Shown: positions 1-6,627, counted from the stretch's first letter. The stretch is 10,810 bases of DNA from Candidatus Nesterenkonia stercoripullorum (GCA_019114115.1 DXGD01000113.1:1-10810); one strand, 5' to 3'. Translations and numbers: made by a program. Notes: generated by a model not told the origin, from the sequence alone.

Positions 1-402
1 AGGACCGATGCCCCGGCCCGTCGTACCGATGGCCCGCTTGCCGAGGAATCGCTCGGTGACCTTGTCCATCGTCTGGTGGTACGGCGCTACCAGGTGGGCG
101 TTCGCTGAGATCTTCAGCCGGGAGGTGTCCGCCCCACGCGCCTCGAGCCCCTCGATCTCGTGAAAGAGCGCCTCCAGGTTCACGACGACGCCATTGCCGA
201 TCACCGGAATGGCATTGGGCGAGAGTATCCCCGCCGGCAGGAGCTTCAGCTCGAACTTCTCCCCGCCGACAACGACGGTGTGTCCCGCGTTATTGCCGCC
301 ATTGGGTTTGACGACGAAATCCACCCGGGATCCCAGCAGGTCAGTTGCCTTGCCTTTACCCTCGTCGCCCCACTGTGCGCCGACGATCACGATGGCTGGC
401 AT
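1..402 (-). CDS. purA: Adenylosuccinate synthase, N-terminal 134 residues (cut by window edge)
   Basis: Adenylosuccinate synthase joins IMP and aspartate using GTP, the first committed step from IMP to AMP in the cytoplasm. The reading frame opens with the family signature QWGDEGKGK at residues 10-18, which includes catalytic Asp13. GGNNAGHT at 35-42 carries catalytic His41. The IMP-binding [10 protein letters not shown] stretch lies at the very end of the visible part. The family is about 430 residues, so roughly the first third is present and the rest lies beyond position 1. The ATG at 402 is preceded by GAGAGGA with a 5-nt spacer, a good ribosome binding site. The gene follows thymidine kinase by 103 bp on the same strand and may have its own promoter in that gap. 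The identification is nearly certain from the motifs, and no odd residues are seen. Confidence 0.97.
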   Translation of the reverse strand, partial: MPAIVIVGAQWGDEGKGKATDLLGSRVDFVVKPNGGNNAGHTVVVGGEKFELKLLPAGILSPNAIPVIGNGVVVNLEALFHEIEGLEARGADTSRLKISANAHLVAPYHQTMDKVTERFLGKRAIGTTGRGIGP

Positions 403-437
403 GGAATTCCTCTCAACAGGCGGTCAGAGCCGATCTG

Positions 438-443
438 AGTCTA
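438..443 (-). promoter_or_regulatory. purA: Candidate -10 element for purA
   Basis: On the minus strand the gap between tdk and purA contains TAGACT, which fits the actinobacterial TANNNT -10 pattern. It would place a transcription start near 431 and a leader of about 29 nt before the purA ATG. I see no convincing -35 hexamer and no clear tdk terminator in the gap, so purA could instead be read from upstream. Low confidence. Confidence 0.3.
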
Positions 444-505
444 TCAACTGACAGGCTCCGCGCCGTCGTTCTCCACAGGCGCCCCCTGACCGGGCACGGA
501 CGCTC

Positions 506-1159
506 TCATCCGAGCCGTCCGGCGGAGATCTCCAGATAGCAGGCCGCGCACAGCGATTCGTACCAGACCTGCTCCCCATCGATGGCGACTTGATCGCCTT
601 CCAGGATGATCTCGTCCCCGACCCTGCGCGTGTTGAACACCGCTTTGCGCCCGCAACGGCACACTGTCTTGAGCTCCTCCAGGGAATGCGCGATGTCCAT
701 CAGCCGCGCCGAGCCGGGGAAGGGTCGGGTTCTGAAGTCGGTGCGGATTCCGTAGGCGAGCACCGGCACACCGTCCAGGACTGCAATGCGCAGCAGATCG
801 TCCACCTGCTCCGCGGTGAGGAACTGCGCCTCGTCCACCAGGAGGCAGGCCACCGGCTTCACCTGATCCTGCAGCGTCCGGTCCGCGCCCAGTGCGGTGC
901 CCTCCAGGAGCGACCCGGCGGGCTCGGCCTGGGCGTACTGGGTGAACAGCTCGCGCAGGCCGGCGTCTGCAGGCACCAGGACGTCGACGTCGCGCGTCAC
1001 CCCGAGGCGGGAGACGATCTGGTCCGCGCCTTTGGTGTCCAGAGCGGGCTTGGCCAGCAGGACCCGCTGATCGCGTTCCTCGTAGTTGTATGCCGCCTGC
1101 AGCAGTGCGGTGGACTTGCCGGAGTTCATGGCTCCGTAACGGAAATACAGCTTCGCCAC
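506..1159 (-). CDS. tdk: Thymidine kinase (type II, zinc-binding)
   Basis: Thymidine kinase phosphorylates thymidine to dTMP with ATP in the pyrimidine salvage pathway. The 217-residue protein has the P-loop GAMNSGKST at 9-17. LLVDEAQFL at 106-114 contains the Walker B Asp109 and the catalytic base Glu110. A zinc site is formed by Cys167, Cys169, Cys204 and Cys207, and WYESLCAAC lies in the lasso region. The length is normal for the family (about 190-235). The start is GTG at 1159, preceded by GGAGGAG with an 8-nt spacer. It lies 40 bp downstream of DUF3151 in the same direction, so it is probably co-transcribed with it, and 103 bp before purA. A nucleotide salvage enzyme next to a nucleotide biosynthesis enzyme is functionally sensible, although tdk is not a usual member of the purA/DUF3151/fba neighbourhood as I know it. 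Confidence 0.96.
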   Translation of the reverse strand: MAKLYFRYGAMNSGKSTALLQAAYNYEERDQRVLLAKPALDTKGADQIVSRLGVTRDVDVLVPADAGLRELFTQYAQAEPAGSLLEGTALGADRTLQDQVKPVACLLVDEAQFLTAEQVDDLLRIAVLDGVPVLAYGIRTDFRTRPFPGSARLMDIAHSLEELKTVCRCGRKAVFNTRRVGDEIILEGDQVAIDGEQVWYESLCAACYLEISAGRLG

Positions 1160-1199
1160 GTGCGCTACTCCTCCACCGGAAGATCAGTGCCGCAGATCC

Positions 1200-1622
1200 T
1201 CAACGGACTGTGGCGACCTGGTCCAGGGCCTCGGGGTCGCAGTCGGTGATGAACGCCGTGATGCGATGCACTTCTTCCGTCTCACCGATGGAGGCGGCTG
1301 CCTGGCCCAGTGCTGCCAGCGCACGCAGGAACCCGCGGTTGGGCTCGTGCGTCCACGGCACCGGCCCACTGCCGCGCCATCCGGCTCCGCGCAGAGCATC
1401 CAGCCCGCGGTGGTACCCCACCCGCGCATAGGCGTAGCCCTCCACGGTATATCCGTTGTCCAGGGCTTCCTCCGCCAGCAGCGCCCACACCAGGGACGAC
1501 GTCGGGTGCGCGGCCGCCAGATCGACGGGCTCCTGACCATCTGCCAAGGATTCTGTGACTTCGGGCTCTGCCGGCAACAGGGTGGGTTCCGGCTCCATCA
1601 GATTGCGACCGACGATACTCAT
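1200..1622 (-). CDS. DUF3151 family protein
   Basis: This 140-residue protein belongs to DUF3151, an actinobacterial family of unknown function that commonly sits between fba and purA (for example Mycobacterium tuberculosis Rv0360c). Family hallmarks are visible: PEPTLLP at 11-17, AYARVGYHRGLD at 64-75, GPVPWTHEPNRGFLRAL at 86-102, SIGETEE at 111-117 and CDPEA near the C-terminus. No signal peptide or membrane segment is seen, so it is presumably cytoplasmic. The ATG at 1622 overlaps the stop of the upstream permease by 4 bp (ATGA), and there is no strong Shine-Dalgarno sequence, so translation is probably coupled to the permease. An alternative start at residue 9 (ATG at 1598) has no better ribosome binding site. 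The family fit is clear, but the biochemical role is not known. Confidence 0.93.
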   Translation of the reverse strand: MSIVGRNLMEPEPTLLPAEPEVTESLADGQEPVDLAAAHPTSSLVWALLAEEALDNGYTVEGYAYARVGYHRGLDALRGAGWRGSGPVPWTHEPNRGFLRALAALGQAAASIGETEEVHRITAFITDCDPEALDQVATVR

Positions 1623-2695
1623 AGGTTCATCGTACCGCTGGCACCGGGCACGGTGGTGCCAGCCCCCGCCGCGGCTCCGCTGCCAGCCCCGGTGCCAGGC
1701 TGCGTCGACGGGACAGGACCGCCATCATGCCCTGCCGAGGAGTCATCGGCGCCTGGTGGCCCAGGGCGAGAACCGCGCCGCTTCGGCCCGTGAATCACCC
1801 GGTGCCTGACCCACGCCGAGATCTGGTCGACGGCGATCGTCACCACGATGATGACGAGGATGGTGATCCCGATGCGATCCCATGCTCGCGCCCCGAAGAG
1901 CGAGGAGAGCAGCGAGCCGATACCTCCGGCGCCCAGCACGCCCAGAATCGCCGAGGCACGGATATTGACTTCGAAGCGATAGAGCCAGATGGCGATGACT
2001 TCAGGCATCACCTGCGGAAGCACTGCCCAGCGGATGACTTGCACTTCTGTGGCGCCGGCTGCGCGGGCTGATTCGAGCGGCCCTCTGTCCACGCTTTCCA
2101 CGGCCTCGGAAATCAGCTTGGAGAGCGTACCGATCGAGCTGACACCCAGCGCCATCGCCCCAGCCAGCGGACCGAGCCCGAAGATGGGCAGCATGATGGC
2201 GATCGCGAAGATGATCTCCGGCACTGCGCGGATGACGGAGAGGATGAACCTGACCACGACGTAGACGGGCAAGGGAGTCATCGTGCGCGCGGCGAGGAAG
2301 CCCATAGGCAGCGAGAACAGCGCCCCGAGGACTGTGCCGACCCAGGCGATCTGCACCGATTCGAGCATATGCTCGATAGCTGAGAGCCAGGACTGCTGCG
2401 TCTCCGGCGTCAGAGGCTGGAACACTCCCCTGGCCATCAGGCCGAAGTAGTCGACCATATTCGCCGGCAGCTGCGCGAGCCGCCCCCAGCTCGCCCCGGT
2501 CGCGGACACTGCACCGATGAACAGGATCCCGGCGATCAGCAGGCCGATGTTGTAACCCAGCTTCGAGGGTTTGACCGGCCGGGCGTCGAGCCTGTCCGGG
2601 GCGAATCCGGTGCCTGAGCCCGCCGATCCCCGCTCGAGGTTCTGGTACTGCGGTGACGATTCTTCGCCGGGCCGGCGGGAGGACTTATCGCTCAT
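1619..2695 (-). CDS. phnE: Phosphonate/phosphite-type ABC transporter permease 2 (PhnE family) with low-complexity C-terminal tail
   Basis: This is an integral membrane permease of a PhnCDE-type ABC importer that forms half of the translocation pore. The 358 residues begin with about 45 hydrophilic residues. A transmembrane segment follows near 48-70, then the binding-protein-dependent transport domain at about 110-298 with several helices. The ATPase-contacting EAA loop is at about 208-228 (ESARAAGATEVQVIRWAVLP), and LGVLGAGGIG at 251-260 is typical of PhnE. From about residue 303 the chain turns into a Gly/Ala/Pro/Ser-rich tail of some 55 residues that is not part of the family core, which is usually about 260-290 residues. 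The ATG at 2695 has AGGAGG 5 nt upstream and overlaps the permease 1 stop by 4 bp. The stop overlaps the DUF3151 start by 4 bp. The family call is firm, but the substrate is not known. Confidence 0.93.
   Translation of the reverse strand: MSDKSSRRPGEESSPQYQNLERGSAGSGTGFAPDRLDARPVKPSKLGYNIGLLIAGILFIGAVSATGASWGRLAQLPANMVDYFGLMARGVFQPLTPETQQSWLSAIEHMLESVQIAWVGTVLGALFSLPMGFLAARTMTPLPVYVVVRFILSVIRAVPEIIFAIAIMLPIFGLGPLAGAMALGVSSIGTLSKLISEAVESVDRGPLESARAAGATEVQVIRWAVLPQVMPEVIAIWLYRFEVNIRASAILGVLGAGGIGSLLSSLFGARAWDRIGITILVIIVVTIAVDQISAWVRHRVIHGPKRRGSRPGPPGADDSSAGHDGGPVPSTQPGTGAGSGAAAGAGTTVPGASGTMNL
1637..1663 (-). repeat. 9-bp inverted repeat (hairpin) at end of permease gene, before DUF3151 start
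   Basis: The arms GCTGGCACC (1637-1645) and GGTGCCAGC (1655-1663) are perfect reverse complements around a 9-nt loop. In the sense direction the hairpin ends 14 nt before the DUF3151 ATG, inside the low-complexity tail of the permease. There is no T-run after it, so a classical intrinsic terminator is unlikely. It could tune ribosome access to the next gene or mark a former intergenic terminator. One arm of this size pairing somewhere in a GC-rich 10-kb window is expected by chance, so only its position makes it notable. Confidence 0.5.
1657..1690. repeat. Direct repeat TGCCAGCCCC, two copies 24 nt apart
   Basis: TGCCAGCCCC occurs at 1657-1666 and again at 1681-1690, with a further GGTGCCAG at 1691-1698. 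The 24-nt period equals eight codons, so the repeat preserves the reading frame and accounts for part of the Gly/Ala-rich tail of the second permease. It is consistent with local duplication creating the tail. Confidence 0.6.
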
Positions 2696-3756
2696 GTGAG
2701 CCTCCTGCGAATGCTCAGCGAGACATAGTCCACGATCAACACCACGACGACCAGCGCGATCATGATCGCGGAAATATTCGAGTAGTTGAAATGCGATAGC
2801 TGAACGAAGATCGTCGAACCGATACCGCCGGCTCCCACGATCCCCAGCACCACAGAAGCACGGATGTTGAGCTCGAAAACGTACAGGCTGTAGGAGGAGT
2901 AGCCAGGGAGGATCTGCGGGAGAACCGCGATCCTATTGCGCTGGATCAATGTCGATCCGGTGGCGTCTGCCGCTTCCAGAGGACCTCTGTCCACACTGTC
3001 GATCGTCTCGCCGGTCAGCTTCGCGACGATGCCGATATTGAACATGATCAGCGCCAGCACGCCGGCCACCGGCCCTGCACCTCCAGCCGTGCCGCCCAGC
3101 ATAGCCACGAACAGCAGGCCATAGCCGATGTCCGGGATCGAGCGGATGACGGAGTTGATCGCTTTGACGGCTTGCGAGGTCCACGTGTTCGGGCTGGACA
3201 CCGGGGAAGCGAACATGGCCAGCAGCAGCCCGATCGAGCATCCGATGAATGTCGCCATAATGGCCATCGAAAGGGTGACCAGCCATGGTTCCCATACCCG
3301 GAATATGAAGCCCCAGTTCGGAGAGAGGAACTCCTGGATCACCGGCCATCCGCGGTTGAAATCCTCCCACAGAGGACGCAGCGTGAAGCCGACGCCGGAC
3401 CCGGCCCACCAGGTGAAGCCCAGCACTGCGAGCAGCCCGAAGACCACCTGAGCCTGGAATCGCAGCCGCCAGCCGAGCGCGAGGATGGCCAGCACAAGCC
3501 CAGCACCGATCGCAGGGTACAGCTGCACCCGGGCCACGCCGACATCCAGGCGGAGGTTCGACGTCGATATCCAGCTGAAGAAGGCGATCAGTGCCGCCGC
3601 GAAAAGCAGCAGCCCCGCATAGCTGGCCCCTGCGGGGCGAGGACGCTGCGGGCGACGCGATGAGTGCTTGTCCCCGCGCTCCCGGGCCGGGACGGCCTCC
3701 CCGGCGGAGTCCTGGTGCGAAGCCGAGGTCTGGTTCGAGGCCGGGGCCCGGCTCAA
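2692..3756 (-). CDS. phnE: Phosphonate/phosphite-type ABC transporter permease 1 (PhnE family)
   Basis: This is the second PhnE-type membrane permease, presumably pairing with permease 2 as a heterodimeric pore. The 354 residues start with about 43 polar residues rich in Ser/Arg/Pro. Extra transmembrane segments follow near 45-63, 78-96 and 102-118. The transport domain is at about 155-348, with the EAA loop at about 261-281 (EAADATGSTLIQRNRIAVLP) and LGIVGAGGIG at 304-313. It is longer than single-domain PhnE proteins because of the N-terminal addition of three helices. The start is TTG at 3756, overlapping the ATPase stop by 4 bp (TTGA) with GAGGA about 9 nt upstream. I see no better in-frame start before the first helix, and translation is probably coupled to the ATPase gene. 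The family call is firm, but the exact start is less so. Confidence 0.93.
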   Translation of the reverse strand: MSRAPASNQTSASHQDSAGEAVPARERGDKHSSRRPQRPRPAGASYAGLLLFAAALIAFFSWISTSNLRLDVGVARVQLYPAIGAGLVLAILALGWRLRFQAQVVFGLLAVLGFTWWAGSGVGFTLRPLWEDFNRGWPVIQEFLSPNWGFIFRVWEPWLVTLSMAIMATFIGCSIGLLLAMFASPVSSPNTWTSQAVKAINSVIRSIPDIGYGLLFVAMLGGTAGGAGPVAGVLALIMFNIGIVAKLTGETIDSVDRGPLEAADATGSTLIQRNRIAVLPQILPGYSSYSLYVFELNIRASVVLGIVGAGGIGSTIFVQLSHFNYSNISAIMIALVVVVLIVDYVSLSIRRRLT

Positions 3757-4514
3757 GGGGCCACATCCTCGGCAGTCAGCGACCGCTGGTAGACCTCTTC
3801 GATCGCGGTGTCAGTGGCTTCATCCACGCTGCCGTCGAAGACGATCTCCCCGGAGCGCATACCGATGACGCGGTCCGCGTAGCGGCGTGCCATCTCCAGG
3901 TGATGGAGATTGATCACCGTGGTGATCCCCAGCTCACGGTTGATGCGCCGGAGGTCCTGAAGCACCATATGTGCTGTCGGCGGGTCGAGGGAGGCCACGG
4001 GCTCATCGGCGAGGATCACCTCGGGATCCTGCGCCAGCACGCGGGCAATCGCCACCCGCTGCTGCTGACCTCCGGACAGGGCTGAGGCCCGATTGTAGGC
4101 CTTATCGACGATGCCGACCCGCTCCAAGGACTGGAAGGCGATCTCCTTGTCCTCGGGGCGGTACCAGCCCAGCAGCGAACGCCATGTCGGTGTCGCGCTG
4201 CTGCGCCCCACCAGCACATTGCTCAGCACCGAGATCCTGGTCACCAGGTTGAAGGACTGGAACACCATGCCCACCCGGGATCGCAGCGCCCGCAGTTTGC
4301 CCTTGGACCGCGGATCGACGACGTCGTCGCCGACTCTCAGCGTGCCCGAGGTGTAGGGCACCAGCCCGTTGATGGCCCTGATCAGCGTGGACTTTCCGGC
4401 ACCGGAGAGGCCCACGACCACCACGAGCTCACCGGCGCCGATCGTGAGATCGACGTCCTTGAGCCCGCGGTGACCGCCCGGGTAGACGACATTGACGTCT
4501 TTGAATTCGATCAT
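3753..4514 (-). CDS. phnC: Phosphonate/phosphite-type ABC transporter ATP-binding protein (PhnC family)
   Basis: This cytoplasmic ATPase powers the importer. In 253 residues it carries all nucleotide-binding motifs: Walker A GLSGAGKST at 35-43, Q-loop VFQSFNLV at 84-91, signature LSGGQQQR at 146-153, Walker B VILADEP at 166-172 with D-loop SLD at 175-177, and the H-loop INLHHLE at 201-207. INLHHLE with the following YADRVIG and FDG segments is characteristic of PhnC rather than of generic amino-acid transporter ATPases. The open frame extends about 155 codons further upstream, but that part only shadows the binding-protein gene in another frame. The ATG at 4514 gives MIEFKDVNVVYP, a normal family N-terminus. 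It starts 19 bp after the binding-protein stop, with only a weak ribosome binding site. Confidence 0.95.
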   Translation of the reverse strand: MIEFKDVNVVYPGGHRGLKDVDLTIGAGELVVVVGLSGAGKSTLIRAINGLVPYTSGTLRVGDDVVDPRSKGKLRALRSRVGMVFQSFNLVTRISVLSNVLVGRSSATPTWRSLLGWYRPEDKEIAFQSLERVGIVDKAYNRASALSGGQQQRVAIARVLAQDPEVILADEPVASLDPPTAHMVLQDLRRINRELGITTVINLHHLEMARRYADRVIGMRSGEIVFDGSVDEATDTAIEEVYQRSLTAEDVAP

Positions 4515-4533
4515 GCTCGCGTGGACCGTTCGT

Positions 4534-5553
4534 TCACTGGGCTTCGTCGCCGAAGTCGTCTGCCACTTCGCGCGCGGTCTCCAGTGCGTCAAGGTCGACG
4601 TCGACCAGGCCGGTGATGTCGTAGATGTCGTTGAGGGCGGCTTCGCCTTCCTCGGAGGCGGCCATATCCTCGAAGGCCGTCTTGATCTCCTCGGTCTCGT
4701 CCTCATCGACGTGCTCGCCCACGGCGATGCCGTCGTTCGGGATGTTCTCGCTCCACGCGAAGACGACGACTTCCTCACCGATGTCGTCGAACTCCTCGTA
4801 GAGGCTCTCGCGAGCGTCGTCGAAGCTGACGCCGACGGCGATCTCGCCCTCGTAGACGTTCTGCACGGACTGCGGGTGGCCGCCGGCGAACTGCGCATCG
4901 ATGTCGTTGAACGGGTCGAAGCCGTTGAGCTCGCGCAGCTGAGTGGCAGGGTAGAAATAGCCTGAGGCGGAGCCTTCATCCACGAAGGAGATCGTCTCGC
5001 CCTCCTCGATCAGCTCCAGCGCATCCTCACCGACCGGCCCTTCCTCAGCGAAGTTCCCGTCCTCATCGACGACACCGTTGCAGTAGAGCATGTCGATGTC
5101 ATCCTGCGGACTGGGAGCCTCCACCGGCTCGTCCAGGCAGTAGGTGTCGGGGTCATTGGTGAACCACTGCGTGACATATGTGTCCGAGCCGAAACGCTCG
5201 GACTGCAGGATCGGCTGAGCATCAGCCTGATCAATCGCCTGGGTGAAGACGACGGGCCCGAGACCCATCGCCACGTCCACCTGGCCAGTCTGCAGCGCGG
5301 TGACCATACCGGCGAAGCCATCGGTGATGTAGTCGTCGACGTCGCGGTCCAGGTGCTCGCTGAGCTGCTCGGAGATCTCCGAGGCGTCTTCCACGAGCTG
5401 GTCGTCATCTTGTGAGGGGATGAAGCCGAGGACGAGCGCGTCGCCGTCGGGGGAATCTTCCTCACTGTCGCCGTTGTCCTCCGATACGCAGCTGGTCAGC
5501 GCCAGCGCGAGCGCTCCACCGACGACGAAAGCTGATCGTGTATTCCGATGCAT
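4534..5553 (-). CDS. phnD: Phosphonate/phosphite/phosphate-type substrate-binding lipoprotein (PhnD family), highly acidic
   Basis: This is the extracellular binding lipoprotein that would deliver a phosphorus oxyanion to the permeases. The signal peptide has Arg3/Arg6, a hydrophobic stretch at about 8-20 and the lipobox LTSC, with lipidated Cys22. PhnD family features follow: DGFAGMVTALQTGQVDVA at 78-95, VDEGSASGYFYP at 191-202 and GGHPQSVQNVYEGEIAVG at 224-241. The start at 5553 (339 residues) is preferred because it places the signal peptide correctly and has GGAA 6 nt upstream. ATG 5565 is a possible alternative four codons earlier. By hand count the mature chain holds about 87 Asp/Glu against 6 Lys/Arg, with only one Lys, and a Cys pair (139, 158) that could form a disulfide. 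It is the first gene of the importer operon. The substrate cannot be decided between phosphonate, phosphite and phosphate. Confidence 0.93.
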   Translation of the reverse strand: MHRNTRSAFVVGGALALALTSCVSEDNGDSEEDSPDGDALVLGFIPSQDDDQLVEDASEISEQLSEHLDRDVDDYITDGFAGMVTALQTGQVDVAMGLGPVVFTQAIDQADAQPILQSERFGSDTYVTQWFTNDPDTYCLDEPVEAPSPQDDIDMLYCNGVVDEDGNFAEEGPVGEDALELIEEGETISFVDEGSASGYFYPATQLRELNGFDPFNDIDAQFAGGHPQSVQNVYEGEIAVGVSFDDARESLYEEFDDIGEEVVVFAWSENIPNDGIAVGEHVDEDETEEIKTAFEDMAASEEGEAALNDIYDITGLVDVDLDALETAREVADDFGDEAQ

Positions 5554-5656
5554 ATGCAGTTCCATTCCCTCATGGTGCGAGCCGAGTACGCGCGCCCGGT
5601 CGAGCCGACCCGGATACTCCTCTTGGTGCAGCGCCAGGTGTTCCCCCGTGACGCTG

Positions 5657-5662
5657 ATTATC
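5657..5662 (-). promoter_or_regulatory. Candidate -10 element of the importer operon
   Basis: The 255-bp gap between the HAD gene and phnD is the obvious place for the importer promoter. On the minus strand GATAAT is the best -10-like hexamer. It would give a start near 5650 and a leader of roughly 97 nt. No good -35 is seen, but a C/A-rich stretch lies at about 5677-5700. I searched by eye for actinobacterial PHO boxes (repeated GTTCACC-like units) and found none that convince. Confidence 0.3.
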
Positions 5663-5760
5663 ACTGTACTGGTCATGAAGGTGGTGTGGTGGAAGTGTGA
5701 CATGCGATACACGCGGCTTCTGCGACTGGGCTCTGACCTGCAGCGCTGCTGTCGCCCGCT

Positions 5761-5776
5761 GGGGAACATCATCCCC
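5761..5776 (-). terminator. Weak stem-loop after the HAD gene
   Basis: On the minus strand GGGGA and TCCCC pair around a 6-nt loop (TGATGT), starting 33 nt after the HAD stop codon. The stem is only 5 bp and no T-run follows, so termination here is a guess. It is the only hairpin I noticed between the fba/HAD unit and the importer promoter. Confidence 0.2.
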
Positions 5777-5808
5777 GAAGACGCTGTCACGGCCTCGGTG
5801 GCGTGGCC

Positions 5809-6627
5809 TCACACGGGCGCGTTCGTCCAGCTGCGCATCAGCGCGAGAGCCTCATCCACCTCGCGCACGCGGTGGTCCGGACAGCCCAGGCCCGTGGCGA
5901 AGCGATCGATCATCAGCGTCTGCCCGCCGATGGCATGCACATGCTCAAGGTCGTTTCGCCAGATGTCCCCTACCGAGAGCACATTCTCAATGCGCACCGG
6001 ACCCCCCTGCGCTGTCTCCCGCGCGCGAGCCACCACCTGCGGCATCCCGTAGGGCTTACGGGAATCATTGATCACGAGGTCGAAGCTGTCCGTCAGCTGC
6101 AGATAGTGAAGCCACGGAGCGAAGGACTGCGCCGGGGAGTTCGTGGCCAGCACCACCCGGCATTGGCCCCGCAGCTGTGCCAGGACGTCGGAGAGACCTT
6201 CCGGGGCATGCACGTCGGAGTTCTCGAAACCGCGAGCGATGAGGACCCGGCGCCCTTCACGAAACGCCTGCCCGCACAGCTCATGGGACAGACCCGCCTG
6301 CACCGCAAGGAGCTGCGTGAGCTGATACCCGTCCTGCAGCGGCCAGGAGAGCGGATGGGCCGCGCCCGCCGCGGGTGCGGGCTCATCGTCGACGCCTTCA
6401 GGGAGACCCGAGCTGTCGAAGCGGATCTCCGGGACGAGGAGATTCCCCTCATCCAGGGCACGGGACACAGTGTCCCGCACCCCTGGCCCCGGAGCCTGCT
6501 CACCGCGCTCGGCGAGTATCCGGTCAATCTGCTCGGCATACCCCAGAACGGGGTCGTCACCCAAGCAGACTGTCCCGTCGAAATCCAGCAGCAGGAGCCT
6601 CTCCCCGGCTGCGGATTCTTGACTCAC
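5809..6627 (-). CDS. HAD-superfamily hydrolase (phosphatase-like, C1 cap)
   Basis: This is a haloacid-dehalogenase-type enzyme of 272 residues, most likely a cytoplasmic phosphatase. The four HAD motifs are present: DFDGT at 15-19 with nucleophile Asp15 and acid/base Asp17, motif II LATNS with Thr162, motif III Lys191 in RKPYGMP, and motif IV GDIWRND with Asp221 and Asp226. A helical cap of about 130 residues lies between motifs I and II, as in subfamily I enzymes such as phosphoglycolate phosphatase. The start is GTG at 6627, chosen because it overlaps the fba stop (GTGA) and gives a normal HAD N-terminus; upstream codons in frame only shadow fba. It is therefore coupled to fba, and its natural substrate may be a sugar or triose phosphate. 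Phosphonoacetaldehyde hydrolase cannot be excluded because of the importer next door, but I see nothing specific for it. Confidence 0.88.
   Translation of the reverse strand: MSQESAAGERLLLLDFDGTVCLGDDPVLGYAEQIDRILAERGEQAPGPGVRDTVSRALDEGNLLVPEIRFDSSGLPEGVDDEPAPAAGAAHPLSWPLQDGYQLTQLLAVQAGLSHELCGQAFREGRRVLIARGFENSDVHAPEGLSDVLAQLRGQCRVVLATNSPAQSFAPWLHYLQLTDSFDLVINDSRKPYGMPQVVARARETAQGGPVRIENVLSVGDIWRNDLEHVHAIGGQTLMIDRFATGLGCPDHRVREVDEALALMRSWTNAPV

Noticed and set aside
4515..4979. A 155-codon N-terminal extension of the ATPase reading frame.
   Set aside because: It is rich in Ser/Thr/Arg, lacks any domain, and overlaps the well-supported binding-protein gene; the ATPase starts naturally at 4514.
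5554..5790. In-frame N-terminal extension of the binding protein up to 5790.
   Set aside because: It would bury the signal peptide and lipobox about 100 residues into the protein; the ATG at 5553 gives a normal lipoprotein.
1619..5808. Phosphonate catabolism genes (C-P lyase, phosphonatase, phosphite dehydrogenase) near the importer.
   Set aside because: None is present in the window; the HAD protein alone is not enough to claim a phosphonate degradation pathway.
6461..6477. Odd palindrome CGGGACAC-A-GTGTCCCG (8-bp arms).
   Set aside because: It lies inside the HAD coding region in well-formed codons, and arms of this size are expected about once or more in a GC-rich window of this length.
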